From Clostridiales bacterium (lineage in GTDB: Bacteria > Bacillota > Clostridia > Oscillospirales > Oscillospiraceae): a DNA stretch of 64,000 bases. The number at the start of each line of letters is the position of its first letter. Position 1 is the stretch's first letter. Below, in pieces: positions 1 to 7,207 of this stretch. The notes below the pieces were generated by a model that worked only from the letters and a program-made list of their open reading frames with translations, made no database searches and was not told where the DNA came from. The position numbers and the translations under genes were made by a program. The DNA lies in contig JALFLH010000003.1 in assembly GCA_022774865.1 (NCBI GenBank), forward strand, positions 29,065 to 93,064, written 5' to 3'.

Positions 1-274
1 CAATCATGATAACGCCGAAAATTGCCTTCAAGCCGGGAATTGGAATGGCAACCCGGGCTGCGACAGCCAGTGCGCACAGAACGGCCAGAATCACCAGCTC
101 CCGCGCCTGCGGCTTCCGTCCTTCAAACGCCATGAAAAAGGGAATCAGCAGCTCCATGACCACCAGGGTGCTGGTGGCGTAGTACCACCGGCCGGATAAC
201 CGGGAGCCGAAAATCAGTGTAGCCGGAATGCACACGAGAAAAATCAGAAGTGTGGCAATGTGGGATTTTTTCAT
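1..274 (-). CDS. ECF transporter S component, partial (runs off left edge)
   Basis: The first 91 codons of a membrane protein start at 274 and read off the left edge with no stop. The visible part has two or three hydrophobic segments and an RELVILAVLCALAV stretch typical of clostridial ECF substrate-capture (S) subunits. Its ATG overlaps the stop of the fused ATPase gene (ATGA), so it is the third gene of a T-AA-S operon. The operon sits behind a cobalamin riboswitch, so I infer cobalamin or a corrinoid precursor as substrate; the S sequence itself does not prove this. Confidence 0.75.
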   Translation of the reverse strand, partial: MKKSHIATLLIFLVCIPATLIFGSRLSGRWYYATSTLVVMELLIPFFMAFEGRKPQARELVILAVLCALAVAARVAIPIPGLKAIFGVIMI

Positions 275-1935
275 GACAGGTCAGCCTCCCGGTTCGCGGC
301 AATCAGCGCGGTGACGTCTTCCGCCGTGACGGCCATGGAAAAGATGTGGCGGCTCATGCGGTTGGCTGCGGTGGTATAGAAGCTGTTGCTTCCGAAAAAC
401 CGCCTTGGTGTATCGGTTGTGAGAATCTGTCCGTCAAAGAACATACTCACCAGATCGGCGTACCGGGCGCAGAATTCCACATCATGGGAAACCATGACGA
501 TGGTGATACCCCGGGCTTTCAGGCTGGTCAGAATCTCGGCGAAGGCTGATTTGAAAAAGCTGTCCAGACCTTTGGTCGGCTCGTCCAACAACAGAATTTG
601 GGGATTGGTCAGCAGAACCTTAGCCAGCGCGGCGCGCTGCTGCTCGCCGCCGGACAGGTCGCAGGGGTGACTCTCCAGCAGGGAAGTAAGCTGGCAGAGG
701 GATGCGACGTGGTCAATCTGAGCCTGATCCGCACTCATTTCTTCCAGTTCCGCGCGGACGGTTTTTTTGACGAAAAGGCTACGGGGATCCTGCGGCAGCA
801 TGGCAATACAGCCGTGGAACAGTTCCGACGGCCGGATGGATTCCGCCGGTTTTCCGCAGATTCTGATTTTTCCACGGTACGGACGGCAGATGCCGCAGAT
901 GGTTTTCAGCAGGGTGGATTTTCCCGCACCGTTGCCGCCGACGATGGTATAGAGGCTCCCGGTGGGGATCTCGGCGCTGACACCCCGGAGAATGTCCGCG
1001 CCGTTCTTTTCGTAACGGAACCACAGCTCCTTCAGAGACAGCGCCGGAACAGCCGTTGGCGTTTTGGCAGGTTCAGCCGGAAGCCCTTTCACCTGCGGCG
1101 ATTCCGGGAAAAGATGGCTGAGCCAGGTTCGTCCCTCCCGCACGGTCAGCGGACACTCGCCCCGGCCATAGGCGCCGTAGAACACCCTCACCGGCGTGGG
1201 CATGGCGGAGAAAAGATCGCTGTTCTGGTCATGCAGATGTTTGCCGATCTTCGAGGGGGTATCGTCGGCAATGATTGCGCCGCAGTCCAGAATGACAGCC
1301 CGGTCGGCATTGGGCAAAATATCCTCAAGACGGTGCTCCGTGATGATGATCGTGGTGCCCAGCTCCAGATTGATCTTGCGCACGGTATTCAGAAAGTCCG
1401 ACGCGGCGATGGGATCGAGCTGGCTGGTGGGTTCGTCCAGAATCAGCACCTCCGGCTGCATCGCCATGATGGAGGCCAGATTGAGCAGTTGCTTCTGTCC
1501 GCCGGACAGGCTGGCCACATCCCGATGAAACCAGTCCTGAATCCCAAAATAGCAGGCCATTTCCGCCACCCGGGCGCGCATGGTTTTCTGGTCACAGCCC
1601 AGACTTTCCAGGCCGAAGGCCAGCTCATGCCAGACCTTATCGGTGACGAGCTGATCGTCGGGATTCTGCATGACATAGCCGATTGCAGCGGCCTGATCGT
1701 AGGCGCTGACCTGCTCCAGCGGAATACCGTTGAAAAAAACCGTGCCGCTTCGCCTGCCGTAGGGGGTCAGAACAGATTTCAGATGGCGCAGCAGGGTCGT
1801 TTTCCCCGAACCGGATTTACCGAACAGAACCACATATTCTCCTTTTTCAATAGACAGGCTGATGTCTCGCAGCGCGGTTCCGGTGTCGGAAGCGGGGTAG
1901 GAGAAGGTCAGATTGCGGATCTCGAAATGTGCCAT
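271..1935 (-). CDS. ECF transporter fused double ATP-binding protein (EcfA-EcfA')
   Basis: This 554-residue protein holds two ABC ATPase domains in tandem, the energising half of an energy-coupling-factor vitamin importer. Domain 1 has a Walker A at about residues 39-46 (GKSGSGKT) and LSGGQ at 143-147. Domain 2 has GGNGAGKS near 345 and LSGGE near 440. Each has an LILDEPT or LLLDEPT Walker B. The start at 1935 is preferred because AGGAGG lies seven bases upstream; it overlaps the 3' end of the EcfT gene by 28 nt. Fused A-A' proteins are common in clostridia. It should pair with the adjacent T and S subunits at the membrane. Confidence 0.92.
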   Translation of the reverse strand: MAHFEIRNLTFSYPASDTGTALRDISLSIEKGEYVVLFGKSGSGKTTLLRHLKSVLTPYGRRSGTVFFNGIPLEQVSAYDQAAAIGYVMQNPDDQLVTDKVWHELAFGLESLGCDQKTMRARVAEMACYFGIQDWFHRDVASLSGGQKQLLNLASIMAMQPEVLILDEPTSQLDPIAASDFLNTVRKINLELGTTIIITEHRLEDILPNADRAVILDCGAIIADDTPSKIGKHLHDQNSDLFSAMPTPVRVFYGAYGRGECPLTVREGRTWLSHLFPESPQVKGLPAEPAKTPTAVPALSLKELWFRYEKNGADILRGVSAEIPTGSLYTIVGGNGAGKSTLLKTICGICRPYRGKIRICGKPAESIRPSELFHGCIAMLPQDPRSLFVKKTVRAELEEMSADQAQIDHVASLCQLTSLLESHPCDLSGGEQQRAALAKVLLTNPQILLLDEPTKGLDSFFKSAFAEILTSLKARGITIVMVSHDVEFCARYADLVSMFFDGQILTTDTPRRFFGSNSFYTTAANRMSRHIFSMAVTAEDVTALIAANREADLS

Positions 1936-2777
1936 TGAATGGCCTCCTTGATGTGTAATGCCGAAGGAATCAGCAGAAGAATGCAATAGGTGGCGAACCC
2001 GAAAGAAAGAGGCGCTATCCGGATTTCAGGGGAAAACGCCGCCGTTTTTTCCCCGCCGAGAATTACGGCAGTTGCCAGCGTGGCCATGCAGGCAATCAAA
2101 ACCCAGTCCTGCCCGGTCATGTGGTAAATCTGGAAGCTCGTCCGGGGGGCACTGCCGTAGCCTCTGGCGCGCATGGAATCGCTGGTCGTGATGCTGCCTT
2201 CCAGCGCCCAGTCCATCAGTGCGGAGAGAACGGACATTCCGTCGGCGATTCTCTCTTTGACGCCGGATTCCTCCGACGCGCTCTTCCCGATACATTTTCT
2301 GGCACCGGAAATCTGCCCCGCCTTACGGATGAAGCCGGGAATCATGCGCAGCACCATCACCAGAAGCAGTGACAGCGCCGGAATCAGATTGCCGAACAGG
2401 CTTGTGAATTTGTCGCTGGTCATCACGGCGCTATAGCACCCGAACCAGAGCAGCATCTCCACGAGCATCCCGGAGATGACCATGCCGTACAGCAGCGCCT
2501 CCAGTGTAAAGGGTCTGCCGAACAGGCAAAACAGAACCGTCGCCCCATAGGTATTGAACAGGGGATTGATGGCAGAAAGCAGAACAAACACGGGTACAAG
2601 CCCGCAGATCATCCGCCATCCCGACCTGCCGTTCAGCAGAAGATAATAACTTCCGGCGCACACCGCACCGGCCAGCAGATAGGCCGGATGCTGAATCACC
2701 ACCCCGAACCCGATGGCAAGCATGAAAAACAGAAAGCTGACCGCTGGATGACGGTTGGAAAGCGCGTCATGGGTCAT
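1908..2777 (-). CDS. ecfT: ECF transporter transmembrane component EcfT
   Basis: This 289-residue polytopic membrane protein has several hydrophobic helices and the coupling-helix signature SMRARGYGS near residue 200, related to the Ala-Arg-Gly motif by which EcfT contacts the ATPases. It is the first gene of the T-AA-S operon. A longer frame opens upstream, but 2777 is the likely start: the ATG abuts the U-tract of the riboswitch terminator, and the only plausible ribosome site (AAGGGGG) lies in that hairpin's 3' arm. Transcription and translation may therefore be switched together by cobalamin. Confidence 0.88.
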   Translation of the reverse strand: MTHDALSNRHPAVSFLFFMLAIGFGVVIQHPAYLLAGAVCAGSYYLLLNGRSGWRMICGLVPVFVLLSAINPLFNTYGATVLFCLFGRPFTLEALLYGMVISGMLVEMLLWFGCYSAVMTSDKFTSLFGNLIPALSLLLVMVLRMIPGFIRKAGQISGARKCIGKSASEESGVKERIADGMSVLSALMDWALEGSITTSDSMRARGYGSAPRTSFQIYHMTGQDWVLIACMATLATAVILGGEKTAAFSPEIRIAPLSFGFATYCILLLIPSALHIKEAIQWHISRSAI

Positions 2778-2782
2778 AAAAA

Positions 2783-3030
2783 AAGCCCCCTTACGGGGGC
2801 CTGCAGTCATGCGCCGCTGCGTAACGCGGACAAGCGGCCGGACAGCCCCCAAGAGTCCGGCGCTTGTGTGCAGGTTCGTATTCCGACTCCGGACGCCATG
2901 ATGCGGCCAGTCTTCTCAGCTTGCGCCAATGACAGGCAGCGGCTTCAGTTCCGTCTACGGCGGCTTGGTACCGTTGGGATTTCCCCATTCCAATTTACCC
3001 GCGACACTTCTTACCATGTATCATTCCTTC
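2783..3030 (-). promoter_or_regulatory. Cobalamin riboswitch with terminator, upstream of the ECF operon
   Basis: Read on the minus strand, the leader carries the B12-box pattern: GGAATGGGGAAATCCC and GCCGCCGTAGACGG in the 5' part, then GGAGTCGGAATACGAACCTG at 2873-2892. After the core comes a hairpin at 2831-2866, then an intrinsic terminator (GCCCCC/GGGGGC at 2785-2800) with a U-tract directly before the EcfT ATG. The loop of the first hairpin contains GGGGGC, complementary to the terminator 5' arm, so an antiterminator or kissing interaction is possible. Confidence 0.85.
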
Positions 3031-3040
3031 AGATTTATTC

Positions 3041-3069
3041 ATGGTATCACATTCGCCGGGCTTTGGCAA
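3041..3069 (-). promoter_or_regulatory. Promoter of the ECF operon
   Basis: On the minus strand TTGCCA (3064-3069) and TACCAT (3041-3046) are separated by 17 bases, placing the transcript start just before the riboswitch. Confidence 0.6.
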
Positions 3070-3103
3070 TCCGTTTTCAAAAAAAGATTCCATTTGACAG
3101 CTA

Positions 3104-3132
3104 TTGACAATTGACTTTTCAGCCGATATGAT
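3104..3132 (+). promoter_or_regulatory. Promoter of the DUF2284 gene
   Basis: TTGACA (3104-3109), 17-base spacer, TATGAT (3127-3132). It starts a short leader ending in the ribosome site of the gene at 3152. Confidence 0.75.
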
Positions 3133-3151
3133 ACCTGAGAGGTGATATTCC

Positions 3152-3691
3152 ATGACAGACGATCAGATAATTCAGCTTGCCTATGGGGAAGGATTTGCCG
3201 CTGCCGCAGTGACGGATACAGATAAAATTGTGTTCGATCCCGCTTTCCGTCCCTACTGCGCGGAGAATCTGTGCGGGCAGTATGGGGTAAACCATTCCTG
3301 CCCGCCGGATTGCGGCACGCCGGAGGAAATGAAAGCGCGGGTACTGGCGCACCGCAAGGCGCTGGTTCTGCAGAGCATTTGGGAGATATCGGATTTTTCC
3401 GATCAGCCGGCCATCAAGGCCGCCAAGCGCGCCCATAACGAGGCGGAGATTCGGCTGATCCGGCAGATTCGCGCGCAGGGCTGCGATGGATTGATTGTGG
3501 GCGCCAGCGGATGCGCTCTGTGCAGCCCCTGCGCCAAAAAGCTGGGCGAGCCCTGCCGGTTTCCGGATTATCAATATTCCTGTATGTCAGCTTACTGCGT
3601 TTTCGTGAAGAAACTGGCGGATCAATGCGGCATGGAGTACGACTGTGGAGACGGCCTGCTGGCCTTTTTCGGAATGTATATTTTTGATTGA
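3152..3691 (+). CDS. DUF2284 putative metal-binding / Fe-S protein
   Basis: This 179-residue soluble protein is rich in spaced cysteines: CGQYGVNHSCPPDC around residues 44-57, then CALCSPCAKKLGEPC at about 123-137 and further Cys toward the C-terminus. The pattern matches DUF2284, described as predicted metal-binding proteins; an iron-sulfur cluster is plausible but not shown. GAGAGGTGATATTCC before the ATG supports the start. It lies between two cobalamin riboswitches that point away from each other and has its own promoter, so a corrinoid-related role is suggested by context only. Confidence 0.82.
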   Translation: MTDDQIIQLAYGEGFAAAAVTDTDKIVFDPAFRPYCAENLCGQYGVNHSCPPDCGTPEEMKARVLAHRKALVLQSIWEISDFSDQPAIKAAKRAHNEAEIRLIRQIRAQGCDGLIVGASGCALCSPCAKKLGEPCRFPDYQYSCMSAYCVFVKKLADQCGMEYDCGDGLLAFFGMYIFD

Positions 3692-3716
3692 ATTTTTCAA
3701 AGAGCTGTGCTATACT
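3688..3716 (+). promoter_or_regulatory. Promoter of the cobalamin riboswitch/DUF4430 transcript
   Basis: TTGAAT (3688-3693), 17 bases, TATACT (3711-3716). The -35 overlaps the stop codon of the DUF2284 gene. Confidence 0.65.
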
Positions 3717-3721
3717 GGTCA

Positions 3722-3895
3722 GGCATCCGGGGAATCAGGTGCAAAACCTGAACGAGCCCGTCGCCGTGAGGCGCAGATCACACGATTATGCTTACCTTTT
3801 CCACCGCAGGAGAAGGGACAGACCATTGGATGATTCTGAGAAGGTCGGATAATCGCGCGCCAAGCCGGAATATCCGGTGCATGACCTTTCCTTTA
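3722..3895 (+). promoter_or_regulatory. Cobalamin riboswitch upstream of the DUF4430 lipoprotein
   Basis: The leader has GGGAATCAGGTGCAAAACCTG followed by GAGCCCGTCGCCGTGAGG, the conserved 5' part of the B12 aptamer, and AAGCCGGAATATCCGGTGC near 3861-3879, matching the conserved 3' box. No classical terminator follows. CCTTTCC at 3891-3897 could pair with the purine-rich GGAAGGG or AAGGAG region before the start codon, so translational control is the likelier mechanism. Confidence 0.82.
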
Positions 3896-3943
3896 TGCCG
3901 CGGGAGCCGGTTTCGGAAGGGAAAAATGAATAAGGAGAATACA

Positions 3944-4711
3944 ATGATGAAAATGAACAGCATTCGCAAGAAACTGTCGTTCATCCTGTGTATCGTGCTG
4001 ATTGCGGCTATGGCACTGTTTACTGCGGGTTGCAACGACGCATCCGGCGCACCTTCCGGAACGGCCGCGCCTGCCGGGACTGCTTTTACAGTTGTGGTGA
4101 CCGATCTTCAGGGTGAGCAGACCACATTCCACTATACGTCCGACAAGGATACCGTAGGAGACGCGCTGCTGGCTGAGGGTTTGATCGCGGGCGAGGACAG
4201 CGATTACGGCCTGTATGTCACCACCGTCAATGGTATCACGGCGGACTGGGACAAGGATCAGACCTATTGGGCGTTCTACATTGACGGTGAATATGCCACC
4301 ACCGGCGTGGACGCTACCAGGATTTCAGAGGGCGCAACCTATTCCTTTGTGCTGACCGGGCCGGAGGAAACCGCGACGGAGGCATCCGCGACAGAGGCGT
4401 CCGATGTCACAGTGCTTGGAGAGGGTTCGACGGTTTTCACTGTGGTGACCACGGATCTGGATGGCGTGGAATCCACATTTGAAGTTCATACCGATGCGCA
4501 GACGGTCGGCAAGGCTCTGACTGACGTCAGTCTGATTGCGGGACACGACAGCGAATACGGCCTGTATGTGGATACCGTCAACGGCATCACGCTGGACTGG
4601 GATAAGGACGGAAAATACTGGGCGTTTTACATTAACGGCGAATACGCCATGACCGGTGTGGATACAACGGAAGTGACATCCGGCGCGGTTTACGCCTTCA
4701 AGGCGGAGTAA
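3944..4711 (+). CDS. Lipoprotein with two tandem DUF4430 (transcobalamin C-terminal-like) domains
   Basis: This 255-residue protein begins with a lipoprotein signal (charged N-terminus, hydrophobic core, lipobox ending TAGC). Two near-identical domains of about 90 residues follow, each starting FTVV.TDL, with YGLYV.TVNGIT in the middle and a YWAFYI-GEYA-TGVD block near the end. This is DUF4430, related to the C-terminal domain of transcobalamin. The start at 3944 has AAGGAG six bases upstream; an upstream in-frame ATG at 3926 is less likely. With the riboswitch in front, a surface-bound corrinoid binder feeding the ECF importer is a good hypothesis. Confidence 0.85.
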   Translation: MMKMNSIRKKLSFILCIVLIAAMALFTAGCNDASGAPSGTAAPAGTAFTVVVTDLQGEQTTFHYTSDKDTVGDALLAEGLIAGEDSDYGLYVTTVNGITADWDKDQTYWAFYIDGEYATTGVDATRISEGATYSFVLTGPEETATEASATEASDVTVLGEGSTVFTVVTTDLDGVESTFEVHTDAQTVGKALTDVSLIAGHDSEYGLYVDTVNGITLDWDKDGKYWAFYINGEYAMTGVDTTEVTSGAVYAFKAE

Positions 4712-4717
4712 TGAGCG

Positions 4718-4752
4718 AATCCCTGCTTTTGGTTGGAAAGCAGGGATTTTTT
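4718..4752. terminator. Intrinsic terminator between convergent genes
   Basis: A 12-bp stem AATCCCTGCTTT/AAAGCAGGGATT is followed by a T-run on the plus strand. It ends the DUF4430 transcript and may work in both directions. Confidence 0.85.
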
Positions 4753-5278
4753 ATAGCTCCGTGACAAGCTCCGACAGTTGTTTCCGCTTTTTGGGACGCA
4801 GCACATCCCCCTGACTGGGATAGCCCAAGGCGATGACAAGCCGAACCGGCTGGTTCAGTCCGCAGGCCTTACGGATTTTTCCGTCATCCAGCCATCCCAG
4901 AATGCAGCTACCCAGCCCCTGTGCTGTGGCCTCAGCGGTGAGGTAGGCGGCGGCAATGCCGATGTCAATGGAGCGGTAGTCGATGCCCTTGAGTTTCGCG
5001 CCCAGCGCGGCGGATTTGCTGTAGGGCATTTCGGATATGACGATCAGCACCGGAGCCTGGGCTGCGAATTGGTTCATACCCATGGAGGATACCCCCGCGG
5101 CAACGGCTTTTGCGGTATCGCCCCGGCAGACGGTGAAATGATAGGGCTGCCCATTGCAGGCGGAGGGTGCCAGCCGGGCGGCGGCGAGAACGGCGTCGAG
5201 CTTTTCCTGCTCCACCGGGCGGGATGCGTCATAGCTGCGGCAGGATTGCCGGCTGTTTGCGATTTCGGAAAAATTCAT
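4751..5278 (-). CDS. Nitroreductase family protein
   Basis: This 175-residue FMN-dependent oxidoreductase has the family opening (NSRQSCRSYDASRPV, the FMN-phosphate-contacting Arg cluster), then APSACNGQPYHF and, near residue 120, AQGLGSCILGW. The physiological substrate cannot be told from sequence. Its ATG overlaps the stop of the upstream YdcF-like gene (ATGA), so the two are translationally coupled. Confidence 0.88.
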   Translation of the reverse strand: MNFSEIANSRQSCRSYDASRPVEQEKLDAVLAAARLAPSACNGQPYHFTVCRGDTAKAVAAGVSSMGMNQFAAQAPVLIVISEMPYSKSAALGAKLKGIDYRSIDIGIAAAYLTAEATAQGLGSCILGWLDDGKIRKACGLNQPVRLVIALGYPSQGDVLRPKKRKQLSELVTEL

Positions 5279-6546
5279 TTTAATCTCCTTATCAATGCAA
5301 GCCAGAGTTTGCGAACGAAGAACGTGAACAGCGCCAGCACGCCGGCCGCAGTCAGCAGCGCCAGTGCTGCGGAGGGAGCGGTGGCGGCGGCTTTTTTTGC
5401 TTCGGGTTCCGTTTCCGCCGTCATGGTTTCAGCGACGGCGGTTATCTCCGCGATCTCTGTGGGCTGTGGCGCATCCGTTCCCTGTCCGGGAAGCGCAACC
5501 TGAATCTGAAACGCCGCGGTGGCGCGGTAGTTGTTTTCCGTGTATTTTACGGTGATAATCTGCGTGCCTGTCCGGCTGAGGTCAAAACCGGAAAGCTCGC
5601 ACAGTGCGGTGACGGCTTTGCGGTAGCCGGTGTCATAGACGGCAGTGACCATCAGGGAGAGCTGACCGCCCGGCTCGTACAGCGTCTGTCCCTCCACGGC
5701 GATGTAGGAAAGACGGGATAGCGAAGGCTGGGGCAGATCGCTCAGGCTGATACCGGCAATCGCTGCCACGTCGGAGGCCTGAGAGGAAACGCTTTCGGAG
5801 GACTGACCGGTCTGGTATGCCGCAGTACCGCATATTTCATAGAGGGTTCCGCCGCTGCGGTAGGCATCCAGGACGCTCTGGGTATAAAAGCACATACTGC
5901 CGCGCCGGAGATGGTAATCACTGGTGACCATGGCAAGACTTTTGACCTGCGGATAGTCGGAGCGGAGCAGGGCGATGGAATACTGGGCGTTCTGTACGGT
6001 GCTCAGGGAATTGTTTTCAATGATAATCCGGCTGCTGTCCACTCCCTTGCGGATCAGCCATGCGGCCATCTGACCGGCTTCGGTGACATCGGAATTGTAT
6101 CTGGCGGTTCCGCCGCCAGTGCAGAGAAGATAGGCGTTGGGGTATTTCTGAGCAGCTTCCAGCGCCACCTTCAGCCGCCCGACCAGTTCTCCCCGCATGG
6201 AGCCGGTTGGCATCAACTGAAATCCCAGAACCACGATGCACAGGGAGTTGTCCTCCGGCAGCCCGTCGGGGAGGGTATCCGAGCGAATGTCCATCCGGGT
6301 ATTCGTCTGCGTCCAGAAGTCCATGATGTTTTCCCAGGCAGCGGCGTGGACGGTATCCGTCTGAACGAGATCTTCGCAGATCCGGCCGATATCCGTGGCG
6401 GCGCGCTCCTGATAAAAACGGTAGTAATTGATAAGCTGCTGCACACAGGCGGTGCTCGCGTCCCCGGCGGCAAAGACGGTGCCGGCGGAAGAAAGCACGA
6501 TGACCAGCGAAAAGACAACCAGCAGTATTCTTCTTTTTGCGTTCAT
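5275..6546 (-). CDS. YdcF/ElyC-like (DUF218) envelope protein with Ig-like domain and C-terminal anchor
   Basis: This 423-residue protein has an N-terminal signal segment, a DUF218 domain (CIVVLGFQLMPTG near residue 95, later TGGGTARYNSDVTEA and VTSDYHLRRG), an Ig-like stretch at about 280-350 resembling bacterial Ig-like group 3, and a final transmembrane helix with a basic tail. DUF218 proteins act in cell-envelope processes; the exact reaction is unknown here. The start at 6546 was chosen over a longer frame because the signal peptide begins there, although the ribosome site is weak. Confidence 0.82.
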   Translation of the reverse strand: MNAKRRILLVVFSLVIVLSSAGTVFAAGDASTACVQQLINYYRFYQERAATDIGRICEDLVQTDTVHAAAWENIMDFWTQTNTRMDIRSDTLPDGLPEDNSLCIVVLGFQLMPTGSMRGELVGRLKVALEAAQKYPNAYLLCTGGGTARYNSDVTEAGQMAAWLIRKGVDSSRIIIENNSLSTVQNAQYSIALLRSDYPQVKSLAMVTSDYHLRRGSMCFYTQSVLDAYRSGGTLYEICGTAAYQTGQSSESVSSQASDVAAIAGISLSDLPQPSLSRLSYIAVEGQTLYEPGGQLSLMVTAVYDTGYRKAVTALCELSGFDLSRTGTQIITVKYTENNYRATAAFQIQVALPGQGTDAPQPTEIAEITAVAETMTAETEPEAKKAAATAPSAALALLTAAGVLALFTFFVRKLWLALIRRLK

Positions 6547-6619
6547 TTGACTTTCAACCTTAAAATGGAATCTATGTGATCCGGCTGCTAAAAAGCACAC
6601 AAGACCGCAATTTCCAAAT

Positions 6620-6672
6620 ATTATATCAGATAAGTCGAAAAATGTCAAAGAAATGTCAGAAAAATGTCAAAG
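6620..6672 (-). promoter_or_regulatory. YdcF-operon promoter with three 11-nt direct repeats
   Basis: On the minus strand TTGACA (6643-6648) and TATAAT (6620-6625) are 17 bases apart. The -35 is the last of three hexamers, TTGACA, CTGACA, TTGACA, each separated by 5 bases (one per helical turn), the layout used by Pho/OmpR-type response regulators. Confidence 0.65.
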
Positions 6673-6702
6673 CAAAGCGGCTTTCGCAGCTCCCATCACA
6701 AG

Positions 6703-6980
6703 AAATGACCCCTGACTGCTGCATCCTTCGATACATACAATCAGGGGTCATTTCTGCTGCTTGGGATCTGTCATCACTGGTTAACCTCGCTTTCTGCGGA
6801 ATCAGCGATGTATGATCTTCAAAAAGAACCCACTCCGAAACACAGTTCATCTGTTCAATTCCCCATGAGCGGGGAGCGCTTCTGCGTTGGAATCATTCCA
6901 TGAAGAAAGCCATCGCCCTGACCCGGCATTCTGTCCGGGCCGTCAGGTTCTCACCTGTCCACTGGTATCACCCTTTCTGA
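6703..6980 (-). ncRNA. Probable structured non-coding RNA (family not identified)
   Basis: This gene-free region shows a transcript-like layout on the minus strand: a promoter at 6985-7013, then a chain of hairpins. They are CAGGT-GAGA-ACCTG (6944-6957), CCCGG/CCGGG (6922-6939), CCCC/GGGG (6861-6874), an 8-bp stem at 6772-6810 enclosing a CGC/GCG hairpin, and a perfect 13-bp terminal stem (6703-6715 with 6741-6753) followed by TTTC. No convincing reading frame fills it. I do not recognise it as tmRNA, SRP RNA or RNase P; 6S RNA and raiA-type RNA are candidates to test. Confidence 0.55.
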
Positions 6981-6984
6981 CTAC

Positions 6985-7013
6985 AATATAGCACAATAAA
7001 TTTAAAATGGCAA
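6985..7013 (-). promoter_or_regulatory. Promoter of the putative structured RNA
   Basis: On the minus strand TTGCCA is followed after 17 bases by TATATT. No start codon with a ribosome site follows within the next 250 bases, in keeping with an RNA gene. Confidence 0.55.
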
Positions 7014-7078
7014 GACGGAAAATTGTATAAAACCAACAGCTTCCGCTGATGCAATTCCATGAATTCCATGTGCGGACA

Positions 7079-7141
7079 TTGACAGTCCTGTGTAAATCTG
7101 ATATATTTATTTTAAACGCCGGTCATTGACCGGCATTTTTT
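7079..7141 (+). ncRNA. Promoter immediately followed by an intrinsic terminator (tiny transcript)
   Basis: TTGACA (7079-7084), 17 bases, TATATT (7102-7107), then a perfect 8-bp hairpin GCCGGTCA/TGACCGGC at 7118-7134 and six T residues. The predicted transcript is only about 30 nt. The unit sits just upstream of the SOS-type promoter of the Y-family polymerase. Confidence 0.45.
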
Positions 7142-7146
7142 ATGCC

Positions 7147-7175
7147 TTGACATCATAAAACAAATGTTCTATAAT
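7147..7175 (+). promoter_or_regulatory. Promoter of the mutagenesis cassette with LexA-like box
   Basis: Consensus TTGACA (7147-7152) and TATAAT (7170-7175) are 17 bases apart. Within the spacer AACAAATGTTC (7159-7169) matches the Firmicutes SOS box GAAC-N4-GTTC except for its first base, so LexA repression is likely. Confidence 0.75.
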
Positions 7176-7207
7176 ATGATTTGAAGAACAATTAAGGGGG
7201 GCGTGTC

